The notes: generated by a model from the letters alone, not told the origin. Positions 43,049 through 51,606 are shown, counted from the stretch's first letter. The stretch is DNA of 64,000 nt from Qipengyuania huizhouensis (GCF_019711635.1 NZ_JAIGNT010000012.1:21448-85447); one strand, 5' to 3'. Translations and numbers: made by a program.

Positions 43049-44839
43049 TCAGTGGCGGGAGATTTCCTCGAGGAAGCGTGTTCCATAGGCTTCGAGCTTC
43101 TTGCCGCCCACGCCTGTGATGCGGCCCATCTGCGCAATGGTCGACGGCCGGCTGGCGGCCATCTCGCGCAGGGTCGAATCGTGGAAGATGACGTAGGGCG
43201 GAACCTGCGCTTCGGCGGCGAGTTCGCGGCGCAGTTCGCGCAGCGCGTCGAACAGCGGATCGCCCACGGGATTGGCCTCGCCGCTCCCGCCTCCCCGGCT
43301 GCGGCGCTGGCGTTTCGGCGGGACTACGATCTCTACCTCGCGCGCGCCCGTCAGGATTTCCCGCGCGCTGCCGCCCAGCGCCAGTCCGCCGTGTTCGGTG
43401 GGGACGAGATCCCCGCGCGCCTGCAATGCACGCCCGAGCGGCTGGAGCAACCGCGCATCTTCGCCCTCGACGATACCGAAAACGCTGAGCCGGTCATGCC
43501 CGCGCTGGCGGATGCGCTCGTCGTTTGCGCCGGTGAGGACCTTCTGAATATGGCCCAAGCCGAAGCTCTGGCCGGTGCGGTAGACGGCGGACAGCAGCTT
43601 GCGCGCCAGCTCGGTGACCTGCGTGACCGCGGGCCGGTCGAGGCAATTGTCGCAATTGCCGCAGCTCTCGGGCGGGCTTTCCCCGAAATGGCGCAGCAGG
43701 ACCGCGCGCCTGCACCCCGCCGTCTCGACCAACCCCGCCAGCGCATCGAGGCGGGCGCGTTCGGCATTGCGGCGATCCTCGTCCACTTCGGCGAGCCGCG
43801 CACGGGCCGTGGCGAAATCGCCCGCGCCCCAGAACATGGCGGCTGCCGCCGGATCCCCGTCACGCCCGGCGCGGCCCGTTTCCTGGTAATAGGCCTCGAC
43901 CGACTTGGGCACGCCGACATGGGCGACGAAGCGCACATCAGGCTTGTCGATCCCCATGCCGAAGGCGACCGTGGCTACGATCACCATGTCTTCGGATGCG
44001 ACGAAGGCGGCCTGGTTGGCGGCCCGCGTCTCTGCCGGAAGCCCGGCGTGATAGGGCAGCACCTTGCGGCCCGTGGCAGCGGCGAGCTTTTCGGCCAGCT
44101 CCTCCACCTTGCGGCGGGTCTGGGCATAGACGATGCCGGGGCCGGGGCGTTCGGCCATGAGGGCGGCGATCTGGCGGACCGGGTTGTCACGCGGGCGGAT
44201 GGCATAGCGGATGTTCGGCCGGTCGAAGCCCGCCAGCACCAGCCCCTCTTCCGGAATGCCGAGCTGGGCCATCACGTCGACGCGGGTCTGCCCGTCCGCC
44301 GTTGCCGTCAGCGCGAGCCGTGCGACATCGGGGAAGGCGTCCATCAGGGGGCGCAGCATCCGGTAATCGGGGCGGAAATCGTGCCCCCACTCGGACACGC
44401 AATGCGCTTCGTCGATGGCGAAGAGGGCCAGCTTGGAAGAGGAGAGAAAGTCGCGGAATGCCGGCTGGCTGGCGCGTTCGGGCGCGATGTAGAGGAGGTC
44501 CAGTTCGCCTGCGCGGAAGGCGTCCTGCGTTTCGCGCCAGTCGGCGTCGGCGCTGGTCAGCGTGGCAGCGCGGATGCCGTTGGCCCGTGCGCTGCGCAAC
44601 TGGTCGTGCATCAGCGCGATGAGCGGGCTGATGACCACGCAGGTCCCCTTCAGCATCACCGCGGGAAGCTGGTAGGTCAGCGATTTTCCGGCCCCCGTCG
44701 GCATGACCGCCAGGCTCGATTTGCCCGCCAGCGTGCGCTCCACCACCTCCGCCTGCCGACCGCGAAAATCGTCGAATCCGAAGGTGGCGCGCAGGGTTTC
44801 GCGGGCGTTCGGCATATCGAGGGTCGGGCTGGAGGCCAT
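43049..44839 (-). CDS. recQ: ATP-dependent DNA helicase RecQ
   Basis: 596 residues. Walker A AVMPTGAGKSLTYQLPA, DEAH box FAIDEAHCVSEWGHDFRPDY, motif IV-VI GIVYAQTRRKVEELAEKL to YYQETGRAGRDG. The zinc-binding subdomain has CRRAVLLRHFGE and CGNCDNCLDRP, followed by a winged helix, and the C-terminus is a single HRDC domain (STLREMAASRPSTIAQMGRITGVG). It unwinds recombination and stalled-fork intermediates. ATG 44839 preceded by AGGGG; a second Met eight codons later is also possible. Confidence 0.95.
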   Translation of the reverse strand: MASSPTLDMPNARETLRATFGFDDFRGRQAEVVERTLAGKSSLAVMPTGAGKSLTYQLPAVMLKGTCVVISPLIALMHDQLRSARANGIRAATLTSADADWRETQDAFRAGELDLLYIAPERASQPAFRDFLSSSKLALFAIDEAHCVSEWGHDFRPDYRMLRPLMDAFPDVARLALTATADGQTRVDVMAQLGIPEEGLVLAGFDRPNIRYAIRPRDNPVRQIAALMAERPGPGIVYAQTRRKVEELAEKLAAATGRKVLPYHAGLPAETRAANQAAFVASEDMVIVATVAFGMGIDKPDVRFVAHVGVPKSVEAYYQETGRAGRDGDPAAAAMFWGAGDFATARARLAEVDEDRRNAERARLDALAGLVETAGCRRAVLLRHFGESPPESCGNCDNCLDRPAVTQVTELARKLLSAVYRTGQSFGLGHIQKVLTGANDERIRQRGHDRLSVFGIVEGEDARLLQPLGRALQARGDLVPTEHGGLALGGSAREILTGAREVEIVVPPKRQRRSRGGGSGEANPVGDPLFDALRELRRELAAEAQVPPYVIFHDSTLREMAASRPSTIAQMGRITGVGGKKLEAYGTRFLEEISRH

Positions 44840-44950
44840 GCACCCCTGTTGCCGCCCGCGCCGCCCTGCGCAACCGGCCAAGGCGTTTTTTCCCTTGGCC
44901 TCTTGGTGCCGGAACGATTAACCCTGCCGAAACCATCAAAGGAGAATGCC

Positions 44951-45247
44951 ATGAAGTTCCGTATTGCCGCCGCCGCCACTGCCTCGCTCGTACTTGCCGC
45001 CTGCGGCAGCGCCGACGATGCTTCGACCGAAGCCGAAGCCGACACCGTAGAAGTCGCCGCCGACGAGGCGATGGAACCGGTAACCGACGAGCCGGTCGCC
45101 GACCCCGACGCCAATGTCGTGGCCGACGATGCGCAGGCTGAAGCTGCAGCCGAAGTCGAAGCTGCCTCGGTCGAAGCTGCAGGCGACAATGCCGCCGCGA
45201 CGGCCGAAGCCGCGATGGACGCGATGGCGGAAGAATCGGCCGAGTAA
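44951..45247 (+). CDS. Small acidic Ala/Glu-rich lipoprotein
   Basis: 98 residues. Lipobox LVLAAC at residue ~18, then a tail made almost only of Ala, Glu, Asp and Val with repeated EAAAxVEA patterns. No fold is recognisable; a helical or disordered periplasmic tail is likely. AAAGGAG precedes the ATG. A GGCCAAGG hairpin (44876-44900) in its leader is of unknown use. One of three such proteins in the window. Confidence 0.75.
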   Translation: MKFRIAAAATASLVLAACGSADDASTEAEADTVEVAADEAMEPVTDEPVADPDANVVADDAQAEAAAEVEAASVEAAGDNAAATAEAAMDAMAEESAE

Positions 45248-45344
45248 GTTTCCGCGCCTGGAGGGTGGGCCGGCCATGCGCCGCGCCCGCCCCTTTTCCG
45301 TAACGGCTTTGTTTACCGCGCCCCGGGGAGATAGCATCGCCGCC

Positions 45345-45548
45345 ATGAACCGAATCGCCCTTCCGCTCGCCGCGAGTGCCTTTATCCTCGCAGGATGCAA
45401 TTCCTCGACCGAGGGCACCGACCCCGGCCCCGTGACGCAGGAAGAGGCGGAAGCGCTCGAAGACGCTGCCTCGATGCTGGAAGAACAGCGGATGCCCGAG
45501 GAAACGCCCGACCCCGAAGCAACGCCATCGACTGGAGAGAGCGAATGA
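45345..45548 (+). CDS. Very small acidic lipoprotein
   Basis: 67 residues. Signal MNRIALPLAASAFILAGC with lipobox LAGC, then an acidic Pro/Glu/Thr tail. No family recognised. GGGGAGA lies well upstream, so the start is moderately supported. The stop overlaps the acyl-CoA dehydrogenase start (ATGA), making a translational link with that operon. Confidence 0.65.
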   Translation: MNRIALPLAASAFILAGCNSSTEGTDPGPVTQEEAEALEDAASMLEEQRMPEETPDPEATPSTGESE

Positions 45549-46729
45549 GCACCGCCGCCAATCCCGGAATGGATCAGGACACATTCGACCAGTTCCTCGA
45601 ACAGCTCGAACGCTATGTCCGCGAACGGCTGATTCCGGCGGAAAAGGACGTCATCGAACAGGACAAGGTCCCCGACGATATCCTGGCCGAGATGAAGGAC
45701 ATGGGGCTGTTCGGCCTCACCGTTCCAGAAGATTATGGCGGCGCGGGGCTGAACATCACCCAATATGCCAAGGTCGTGCAGACCATGGCCTATGCCGCAC
45801 CTGCCTTTCGTTCGATCTTTTCGATCAACGTCGGCATGTTCAATTCCGCGATCAAGAACGGCGGGACCGAAGCGCAGAAGGCCGAATGGTGGCCGCGCAT
45901 CGCCAGCGGAGAGATCGCCTGTTTCGGCCTGACCGAACCGGGCAGCGGCTCTGACAGTGCTGCCATGCAGACGATGGCTCGACCCGATCCGGACGGGAAC
46001 GGCTGGATCCTCAACGGCACCAAACGCTACATCACCAATGCGCCGCACGCCAATGTCGCGCTGATCATGGCGCGTACCGAGAAGGAAGCGCTGCCCAAGA
46101 ACGCGCATGTTTCCGCCTTCATCGTTCCGATGGATACTCCCGGCGTGTCGACCGGAAGCCCGGACAAGAAGATGGGCCAGTCAGGCAGCCATATCTCCGA
46201 TGTCATGCTCGACGACGTGCATGTGCCGGGTGATGCATTGCTCGGCGGCGAGACGGGTCAGGGCTTCCGCTTTGCAATGATGAGCCTCGACAATGGCCGC
46301 ATCTCGGTCGGCGCGGCAAGCGCGGGCTATGCGCGCCGCGCGCTCGATTCCGCGGTGAAATACGCCAACGAGCGGCAGGCTTTCGGCGAACCCATCGCCA
46401 ACTTCCAGCTGATCCAGCAGATGCTCGCCGAAAGCTGGACCGAAATCTATGCCGCCGAAGCCATGATGGCCGACGTTACCGCGCGGGTCGACCGCGGCGA
46501 GGACACGGTCAAGCACGCCGCGGCGTTCAAGGTCTTCGCCTCCGAAATGTGCGGGCGCGTGGTGGACCGCGTGGTGCAGATCTATGGCGGGGCGGGCTAT
46601 CTCGCGGAATATGACGCCGAACGCTTCTTCCGCGATGCGCGGATCTACCGCATCTACGAAGGCACCACGCAGATTCTGCAGCTGCAGATCGCCAAGCGGA
46701 TGCTGCGCGAATATGCGGCGGGTCTGTAA
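45545..46729 (+). CDS. Acyl-CoA dehydrogenase
   Basis: 394 residues. FAD- and CoA-binding motifs: FGLTEPGSGSDSAAMQT, then WILNGTKRYITNA, MGQSGSHISDVMLDDVHVP, QAFGEPIANFQLIQQMLAE, QIYGGAGYLAEYDAERFFRDARI and the catalytic Glu in YRIYEGTTQIL at the end. This position of the base matches short- and branched-chain dehydrogenases. It likely forms an operon with the CoA transferase and thiolase that follow. ATG overlaps the lipoprotein stop. Confidence 0.93.
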   Translation: MSTAANPGMDQDTFDQFLEQLERYVRERLIPAEKDVIEQDKVPDDILAEMKDMGLFGLTVPEDYGGAGLNITQYAKVVQTMAYAAPAFRSIFSINVGMFNSAIKNGGTEAQKAEWWPRIASGEIACFGLTEPGSGSDSAAMQTMARPDPDGNGWILNGTKRYITNAPHANVALIMARTEKEALPKNAHVSAFIVPMDTPGVSTGSPDKKMGQSGSHISDVMLDDVHVPGDALLGGETGQGFRFAMMSLDNGRISVGAASAGYARRALDSAVKYANERQAFGEPIANFQLIQQMLAESWTEIYAAEAMMADVTARVDRGEDTVKHAAAFKVFASEMCGRVVDRVVQIYGGAGYLAEYDAERFFRDARIYRIYEGTTQILQLQIAKRMLREYAAGL

Positions 46730-46737
46730 TTTCACTG

Positions 46738-46816
46738 GTCATTCCCGCGCAGGCGGGAAACCAGTTCGGAGCGTTCGCACTTCGGCGCTCTGGATCCCCG
46801 CCTGCGCGGGGATGAC
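46738..46816. repeat. Extragenic palindrome of the REP type
   Basis: GTCATTCCCGCGCAGGCGGGAAACCAG (split as arms of 27 bases) at 46738-46764 is nearly the reverse complement of the arm at 46790-46816; 25 bases lie between. Such GTCATTCCCGC...GCGGGGATGAC units recur in many proteobacterial genomes. The right arm ends three bases before the next start codon, and its GGGGA seems to be the ribosome-binding site. Confidence 0.85.
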
Positions 46817-46818
46817 TC

Positions 46819-48048
46819 ATGTATAACCTCCTGGACGATCTCTCGATCATAGAGGCGTCGAGCTTCGTCGCCTCGCCCACCGCCGGGCTCTATTGCGCGC
46901 AGATGGGCGCGGAGGTGATCCGTGTCGATCACAAGGAAGGCGGGCTCGATTACGATCGCTACATGCTGACCGAAGAGGGACGCTCGCTGAGCTGGGAGAA
47001 CCTCAACCGGGCGAAGAAATCGGTCGCGCTCGATCTGCGCAGCGCAGAGGGGCGCGAACTGCTGGTCGAACTGTCGGCAAAAACCGGCAACCTCATCACC
47101 AACCTGCCCGAAAAGAGCTTCCTTTCGCACGATGCCGTCGCGGCTGACCGGCCCGATCTCGTCAGCGTACGCATCATGGGCTGGCATGACGGACGGCAGG
47201 CGATGGATTTTACCGTCAACGCCGCCAGCGGCTATCCGCTGATGTGCGGCCCGGAAGACTGGGACATGGAGACCGCGCCGCCGGTCAACCAGGTGCTGCC
47301 CGCCTGGGATTTCATCACAGGCGCCTACTGCGCCTTTGCGCTGGTTTCGGCGATCCGCCACCGCGATCGTACCGGCGAGGGCAGCGAACTGCGCGTGCCG
47401 CTGGGCGATGTGGCGATCGGCACGGTCGCCAATAGCGGCGCGATGGCCGAAATGCTCTATCGCGGCGGCGACCGCGAACGGCTGGGCAATGCGATCTGGG
47501 GTGCGTTCGGGCGCGACTTTCGCACGCGTGACGGCACGCGCTTCATGGTCGCTGCGCTGACCGCCAAGCAGTGGGCAGGGCTGGTGAAAGCCTTCGATGT
47601 GGCGGAGCAAATTGCCGCTCTGGAAGAACGGGAGGGCGTACGTTTCGCCGATGGCGACCGCCCCCGTTTCGAACATCGCCGCGCGCTGTTCGACCTGTTC
47701 CAGTCGCGCGCCGGTTCGATAGACTGGAACGAGCTCGAACGCCGGATGGGGGCGGAAGGCTGCACCTTCGAGCGGTACCGCACCATGCACGAAGCAGCGA
47801 ACGACCCCGTTCTCGTCGGGGAAAACCCGCTCTTTACCCGCTCATCGGGCAACCCCTCGGGGTTCGAATATCCCGCCACCCGCAGTTTCGCCAATATCCC
47901 CGGTCGCGAGGCAGGCGCGCCTGCACCCGCGCCCTATCTCGGCCAGCATACCGAGGAAGTGCTCGCGACGAGGCTCGGCCTGTCTTCGGGCGCAATCGGC
48001 CAGCTGGTCGACCGCGACGTGGCACGATTGTCGGACCAACGGCCATGA
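46819..48048 (+). CDS. Family III CoA transferase resembling 2-methylfumaryl-CoA isomerase (Mct)
   Basis: 409 residues of the CaiB/BaiF fold. From memory of Chloroflexus Mct, several segments align well: SSFVASPTAGLYCAQMGAEVIRVD, ENLNRAKKSVALDLR, DFTVNAASGYPLMCGPED, VNQVLPAWDFITG (with the catalytic Asp), and GNAIWGAFGRDFRTRDG. Mct moves CoA within mesaconyl-CoA from C1 to C4. Whether this protein does so, or transfers CoA between other acids, is not decided by sequence alone. Its ribosome-binding site seems to come from a repeat arm. It lies between a dehydrogenase and a thiolase. Confidence 0.8.
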   Translation: MYNLLDDLSIIEASSFVASPTAGLYCAQMGAEVIRVDHKEGGLDYDRYMLTEEGRSLSWENLNRAKKSVALDLRSAEGRELLVELSAKTGNLITNLPEKSFLSHDAVAADRPDLVSVRIMGWHDGRQAMDFTVNAASGYPLMCGPEDWDMETAPPVNQVLPAWDFITGAYCAFALVSAIRHRDRTGEGSELRVPLGDVAIGTVANSGAMAEMLYRGGDRERLGNAIWGAFGRDFRTRDGTRFMVAALTAKQWAGLVKAFDVAEQIAALEEREGVRFADGDRPRFEHRRALFDLFQSRAGSIDWNELERRMGAEGCTFERYRTMHEAANDPVLVGENPLFTRSSGNPSGFEYPATRSFANIPGREAGAPAPAPYLGQHTEEVLATRLGLSSGAIGQLVDRDVARLSDQRP

Positions 48049-48053
48049 TCACC

Positions 48054-48142
48054 GTTCGCCCTGAGCTTGTCGAAGGGCCGTACTTCCTTTGGGCGGTGGA
48101 ACTGAAGAAAAAGGGCGAGGCTTCGACAAGCTCAGCCCGAAC
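48054..48142. repeat. Extragenic inverted repeat (GTTCGCCCTGAGCTTGTCGAAGGG type)
   Basis: Left arm 48054-48077; right arm 48121-48142 is its reverse complement apart from two bases. A 43-base spacer separates them. This element type is common between genes in sphingomonads and other proteobacteria. It ends 18 bases before the thiolase GTG. Confidence 0.85.
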
Positions 48143-48160
48143 GGATCGAGAGGTATTTTC

Positions 48161-49393
48161 GTGACTGAACTCCGCCGCGTCGCCATCTGCAAACCGCTCC
48201 GCACCCCCGTGGGCAAGTTCCTCGGCAGCCTCGTCCCGCTGGAGGCGGGCGCTCTGGGGGCGGTCATCATCAAGGCGCTGGTCGAACGATCGGGCATCGA
48301 TCCCCTGCGCGTCGACGATGTGGTGTTCAGCCAGGGCTATGGCAGCGGCGAGGCACCCGCCATCGGGCGGTGGAGCTGGCTGGCGGCAGGCTATCCCATC
48401 GAAGTGCCCGGTTTCCAGCTCGACCGGCGCTGCGGCTCCGGCCTGCAGGCGGTCGCGACCGCGGCGATGATGGTCCAGACGGGCGCTGCCGATTGCGTAC
48501 TGGCGGGCGGGGTGGAGAGCATGTCCAATGTGGAGCATTACACCACCAGAGCGCGCCACGGAGCGCGGATGGGCGATATGGCGCTGTGGGACCGCCTGAC
48601 GCGGGGACGGCTGATGAGCCAGCCGATCGAGCGTTTCGGCGTCATCACCGGCATGATCGAAACCGCCGAGAATCTCGCCCTGGACTATGGCATCAGCCGC
48701 GAGGCCTCGGACGAGTTTGCGGTGCGCAGCCACCAGAATGCGGCGAAGGCGTGGGTAGAGGGCAAGTTCGACGAACAGCTGGTGCCGGTCGAAATCCCCT
48801 CGCGCAGGGGCGATCCCACCATTTTTGCCAAGGATGAAGGCTTCCGCGAGGATGCGAGCATGGAGACGCTTTCCGCGCTGCGCCCGATCGACGGCAAGCG
48901 TGACCCGCAAGCCGTGGTCACCGCAGGCAATGCCAGCCAGCAGAACGATGCCGCGGCCGCCTGCCTGGTGGTGGCGGAAGACAAGGTGGAAGAACTCGGC
49001 CTCGAACCGATCCTGTGGTTCCATTCGTGGAGCGCGGCGGGCTGCGATCCCAGCCGCATGGGTATCGGCCCGGTCCCGGCGGTAGAGCGGCTGTTCGCAA
49101 AGAACGGCCTTGGCTGGGACGACATCGGCCTGATCGAACTGAACGAGGCCTTCGCTCCGCAGGCGCTTGCCGTGCTCAAGGGCTGGGGCTTTGCCGATGA
49201 CGATAGCCGCCGCGACATCGTCAACGTCAACGGTTCGGGCATCTCGCTCGGCCACCCGATCGGCGCGACGGGTATCCGCATCCTCGCCGACATGGCGCAC
49301 GAAATGCAGCGGCGCGAGGTGCGCTACGGCCTGGAAACCATGTGCATCGGCGGCGGTCAGGGCATGGCCGCGGTGTTCGAGCGCGCGGCCTAG
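48161..49393 (+). CDS. Acetyl-CoA acyltransferase (thiolase)
   Basis: 410 residues. Nucleophile Cys in LDRRCGSGLQAVATAAMMVQTG, substrate loop NEAFAPQALAVLKGWG, then NVNGSGISLGHPIGATGIRI with the catalytic His and ETMCIGGGQGMA with the second Cys. It cleaves 3-ketoacyl-CoA or condenses acetyl-CoA. GTG 48161 follows GAGAGG; an earlier in-frame Met lies inside the inverted repeat and is unlikely. Third gene of the putative acyl-CoA operon; the 3' end overlaps ppk2 by four bases. Confidence 0.93.
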   Translation: MTELRRVAICKPLRTPVGKFLGSLVPLEAGALGAVIIKALVERSGIDPLRVDDVVFSQGYGSGEAPAIGRWSWLAAGYPIEVPGFQLDRRCGSGLQAVATAAMMVQTGAADCVLAGGVESMSNVEHYTTRARHGARMGDMALWDRLTRGRLMSQPIERFGVITGMIETAENLALDYGISREASDEFAVRSHQNAAKAWVEGKFDEQLVPVEIPSRRGDPTIFAKDEGFREDASMETLSALRPIDGKRDPQAVVTAGNASQQNDAAAACLVVAEDKVEELGLEPILWFHSWSAAGCDPSRMGIGPVPAVERLFAKNGLGWDDIGLIELNEAFAPQALAVLKGWGFADDDSRRDIVNVNGSGISLGHPIGATGIRILADMAHEMQRREVRYGLETMCIGGGQGMAAVFERAA

Positions 49394-50160
49394 TTCTCCG
49401 GATAATTCGCTATCGGCTGGATCGCGCCATAACTCTCAGCGAGCGGTTTGCGACCAAGATCGGGAAAATCGATGGCAGGCGGCTCCACCGCAGTGTCAGG
49501 CAGGCGGTCGAGCAGATCGCGGACCAGCGTCAGCCGTCCGCGCTTCTGGTCGTTGAAATCGACCAGCGTCCATGGCGCCCATTCGGTATGCGTCTGCAGC
49601 AACATCTCCTCGCGCGCGGCGGTATAGGCATCGTATTTGTCGCGCGCGGCGAGGTCGATGGGCGAGAGCTTCCAGCGCTTGAGCGGGTCATCCAGCCGTT
49701 CGCGCAGCCGTTCTTCCTGCTTTTCCTGGTCGGCCCCCAGCCAGTATTTGAACAGCAGTATGCCGTCGTCGACGAGCATCTTTTCGAATATCGGCACCTG
49801 GTCGAGGAACTGGTTCACCTGGGCATCGGTCGCGAAGCCCATCACTTTCTCGACGCCCGCCCGATTATACCAGCTGCGGTCGAACAGCACGATCTCGCCT
49901 GTGGTCGGGAGATGCGCGATGTAGCGCTGGAAATACCATTGGCCCTGCTCGGCCTCGGTCGGCGTGCCCAGCGCCACGGTGCGGCACTGGCGCGGATTGA
50001 GCTTTTCCGACATTGCACGGATTGCCCCGCCCTTGCCCGCCGTGTCGCGTCCTTCGAACAGGACGACGATACGCTGGCCGGTCACCCGCACCCAGCGCGC
50101 CATCGCCACCAGCTCTTCGCGCATCGCTTCAAGCGCGGCCTTGTATTCCTTGCCTTTCAT
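49390..50160 (-). CDS. ppk2: Polyphosphate kinase 2
   Basis: 256 residues, the single-domain PPK2. Walker A FEGRDTAGKGGAIRAMSEKLNPR, Walker B/lid EIVLFDRSWYNRAGVEKVMGF and KYWLGADQEKQEERLRERLDDPLKRWKLSPID are family hallmarks. It phosphorylates NDPs or NMPs with polyphosphate. Start ATG 50160, with GGGAGA ten bases upstream; a TTG twelve codons earlier is less likely. Divergent from phhA. Confidence 0.92.
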   Translation of the reverse strand: MKGKEYKAALEAMREELVAMARWVRVTGQRIVVLFEGRDTAGKGGAIRAMSEKLNPRQCRTVALGTPTEAEQGQWYFQRYIAHLPTTGEIVLFDRSWYNRAGVEKVMGFATDAQVNQFLDQVPIFEKMLVDDGILLFKYWLGADQEKQEERLRERLDDPLKRWKLSPIDLAARDKYDAYTAAREEMLLQTHTEWAPWTLVDFNDQKRGRLTLVRDLLDRLPDTAVEPPAIDFPDLGRKPLAESYGAIQPIANYPEN

Positions 50161-50218
50161 CCTCCGCCTATCTCCCGATTTGAATGGTATCGGCAAAGCT
50201 ACTATCTATTAGAGCAAT

Positions 50219-51160
50219 ATGGCCACACTTGCAGAACCCGAACACGATTTTACCCGTCTGCCGGAAATGCCGGCAGATGTCTTCACCGCGCCGTTGAAGA
50301 AGCCCGGACATGTGGGCGACGACTGGCTCGAGCCCAGGCAGGCCGAGTACGACAGCGAAGAAGACGCAATCTGGGACGATCTTTTCAAGCGCCAGATGGA
50401 AATGCTGCCCGGCAGGGCGGCGACGGCCTTCATGCAGGGAACGGAGAAACTGGACCTGGGCCGCGGCGGCGTGCCGGAGTTCGGTAAGCTTTCCGAAGAA
50501 CTCGACAGGCTGACCGGTTGGAGCGTGGTCCCCGTGCCCATGCTGATCCCCGACCACGTATTCTTCTGGCACCTCGCCAATCGCCGCTTTCCGGCGGGCA
50601 ATTTCATCCGCACGCGCGAGACGTTCGATTATATCCAAGAACCCGACGTGTTCCACGATGTCTTCGGCCATGTGCCGATGCTGACCGATCCGGTCTATGC
50701 CGATTACATGCAGGAATATGGCAAGGCCGGCTGGAAGGCGATGCGCTACAACCGGCTGAAGGCGCTGGGCGCGCTATACTGGTACACGGTGGAATTCGGC
50801 CTGATCGAGGAAAGGCCGGGCGACATCCGCGCCTATGGTGCGGGCATACTTTCGGGGCCGACAGAGGTGGTCTATTCGGTCGAGGCGGAAAGCCCCAACC
50901 GGATCATGCTCAATGTCGACCGGGTGATGCGCACCGATTACGTCATCAGCGACCTGCAGCCGACCTATTTCGTTATCTCGAGCTTCGAGGATCTCTACCG
51001 CCAGACGGTGGAGCGCGATTTCGACAAGCTCTACAGGAACCTGGGGCCGGGATTCACCTATGCCAATACGGCGGTGATCGACGTCGATTACGTGGTCCAT
51101 CGCGGCACGCTCGAATATACGCTGCGCGGTGGCAGGGGATCAGGCGCGAAGCCGGTCTGA
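50219..51160 (+). CDS. phhA: Phenylalanine 4-monooxygenase
   Basis: 313 residues. Iron ligands are the two His of PDVFHDVFGHVPML and the Glu of YWYTVEFGL. LIPDHVFFWHLANRRFPAGNFIR and GAGILSGPTEVVYSVE belong to the aromatic amino acid hydroxylase core. It converts phenylalanine to tyrosine with tetrahydropterin. Slightly longer than typical bacterial forms (~260-300) at both ends. The expected partner, a pterin dehydratase, is not adjacent. Confidence 0.95.
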   Translation: MATLAEPEHDFTRLPEMPADVFTAPLKKPGHVGDDWLEPRQAEYDSEEDAIWDDLFKRQMEMLPGRAATAFMQGTEKLDLGRGGVPEFGKLSEELDRLTGWSVVPVPMLIPDHVFFWHLANRRFPAGNFIRTRETFDYIQEPDVFHDVFGHVPMLTDPVYADYMQEYGKAGWKAMRYNRLKALGALYWYTVEFGLIEERPGDIRAYGAGILSGPTEVVYSVEAESPNRIMLNVDRVMRTDYVISDLQPTYFVISSFEDLYRQTVERDFDKLYRNLGPGFTYANTAVIDVDYVVHRGTLEYTLRGGRGSGAKPV

Positions 51161-51186
51161 GTGCCTCTCGCTTAAACTGACGGCAA

Positions 51187-51218
51187 GAAAAAGGCCGGCC
51201 GGATCGCTCCGGCCGGCC
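51187..51218 (-). terminator. Rho-independent terminator of the acidic lipoprotein gene
   Basis: GGCCGGCCGGA (51193-51203) and TCCGGCCGGCC (51208-51218) form an 11-bp stem with a TCGC loop. Read on the minus strand it is followed by TTTTT (51192-51187). Confidence 0.85.
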
Positions 51219-51241
51219 CATTCTCGTGAAACGTAAAAGGC

Positions 51242-51532
51242 TTACATGCCTTCTTCCATTGCAGCATCCGCCTCAGCTGCGGTTGCCGGATCGGCGTCGT
51301 CGACAGCGTCTTCCATCGATTCTTCCATGGCGTCGGTCTGATCGTCCATCGCGTCAGCCTGGTCTTCAGTGATCTGGCCACCTTCTTCCATGGCGTCGAC
51401 TTCAGCGTCACGCGTATCTTCCATGGCTTCGATCTCGTCCTCAGCCTGGTTTTCGGCAGCGCTGTCACAAGCGGCGAGGCCCAGTCCCAGAGTAGCGACC
51501 GAGGCGACGAGCATAGCTTTGGTGAATTTCAT
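51242..51532 (-). CDS. Acidic lipoprotein with repeated DAMEE motifs
   Basis: 96 residues. Signal MKFTKAMLVASVATLGLGLAAC with lipobox LAAC. The mature part repeats short acidic units every 7-8 residues: EAMEDTRD, VDAMEEGG, ADAMDDQT, DAMEESMEDA, AAMEEGM. Methionine is unusually frequent. A helical rod with charged faces is likely. GGGGAAGTAACA precedes the ATG and a terminator follows. No family recognised; compare the two acidic lipoproteins at 44951 and 45345. Confidence 0.75.
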   Translation of the reverse strand: MKFTKAMLVASVATLGLGLAACDSAAENQAEDEIEAMEDTRDAEVDAMEEGGQITEDQADAMDDQTDAMEESMEDAVDDADPATAAEADAAMEEGM

Positions 51533-51606
51533 TGTTACTTCCCCTTGATTACGGAACACGGGCGGATGCCCATGCTTCCAGATTTATTGGATAATGCATG
51601 GCGAAA

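Noticed and set aside
44876..44900. GGCCAAGG/CCTTGGCC hairpin before the acidic lipoprotein gene as a regulatory element.
   Set aside because: A T-rich loop is present instead of a trailing T tract, and nothing links it to the ribosome-binding site downstream; it may be incidental.
42038..44950. A very long plus-strand frame running opposite the SPFH and recQ genes into the acidic lipoprotein gene.
   Set aside because: Only the final 98 codons, with a signal peptide and ribosome-binding site, look like a real protein; the rest mirrors recQ and the SPFH gene and has no domain of its own.
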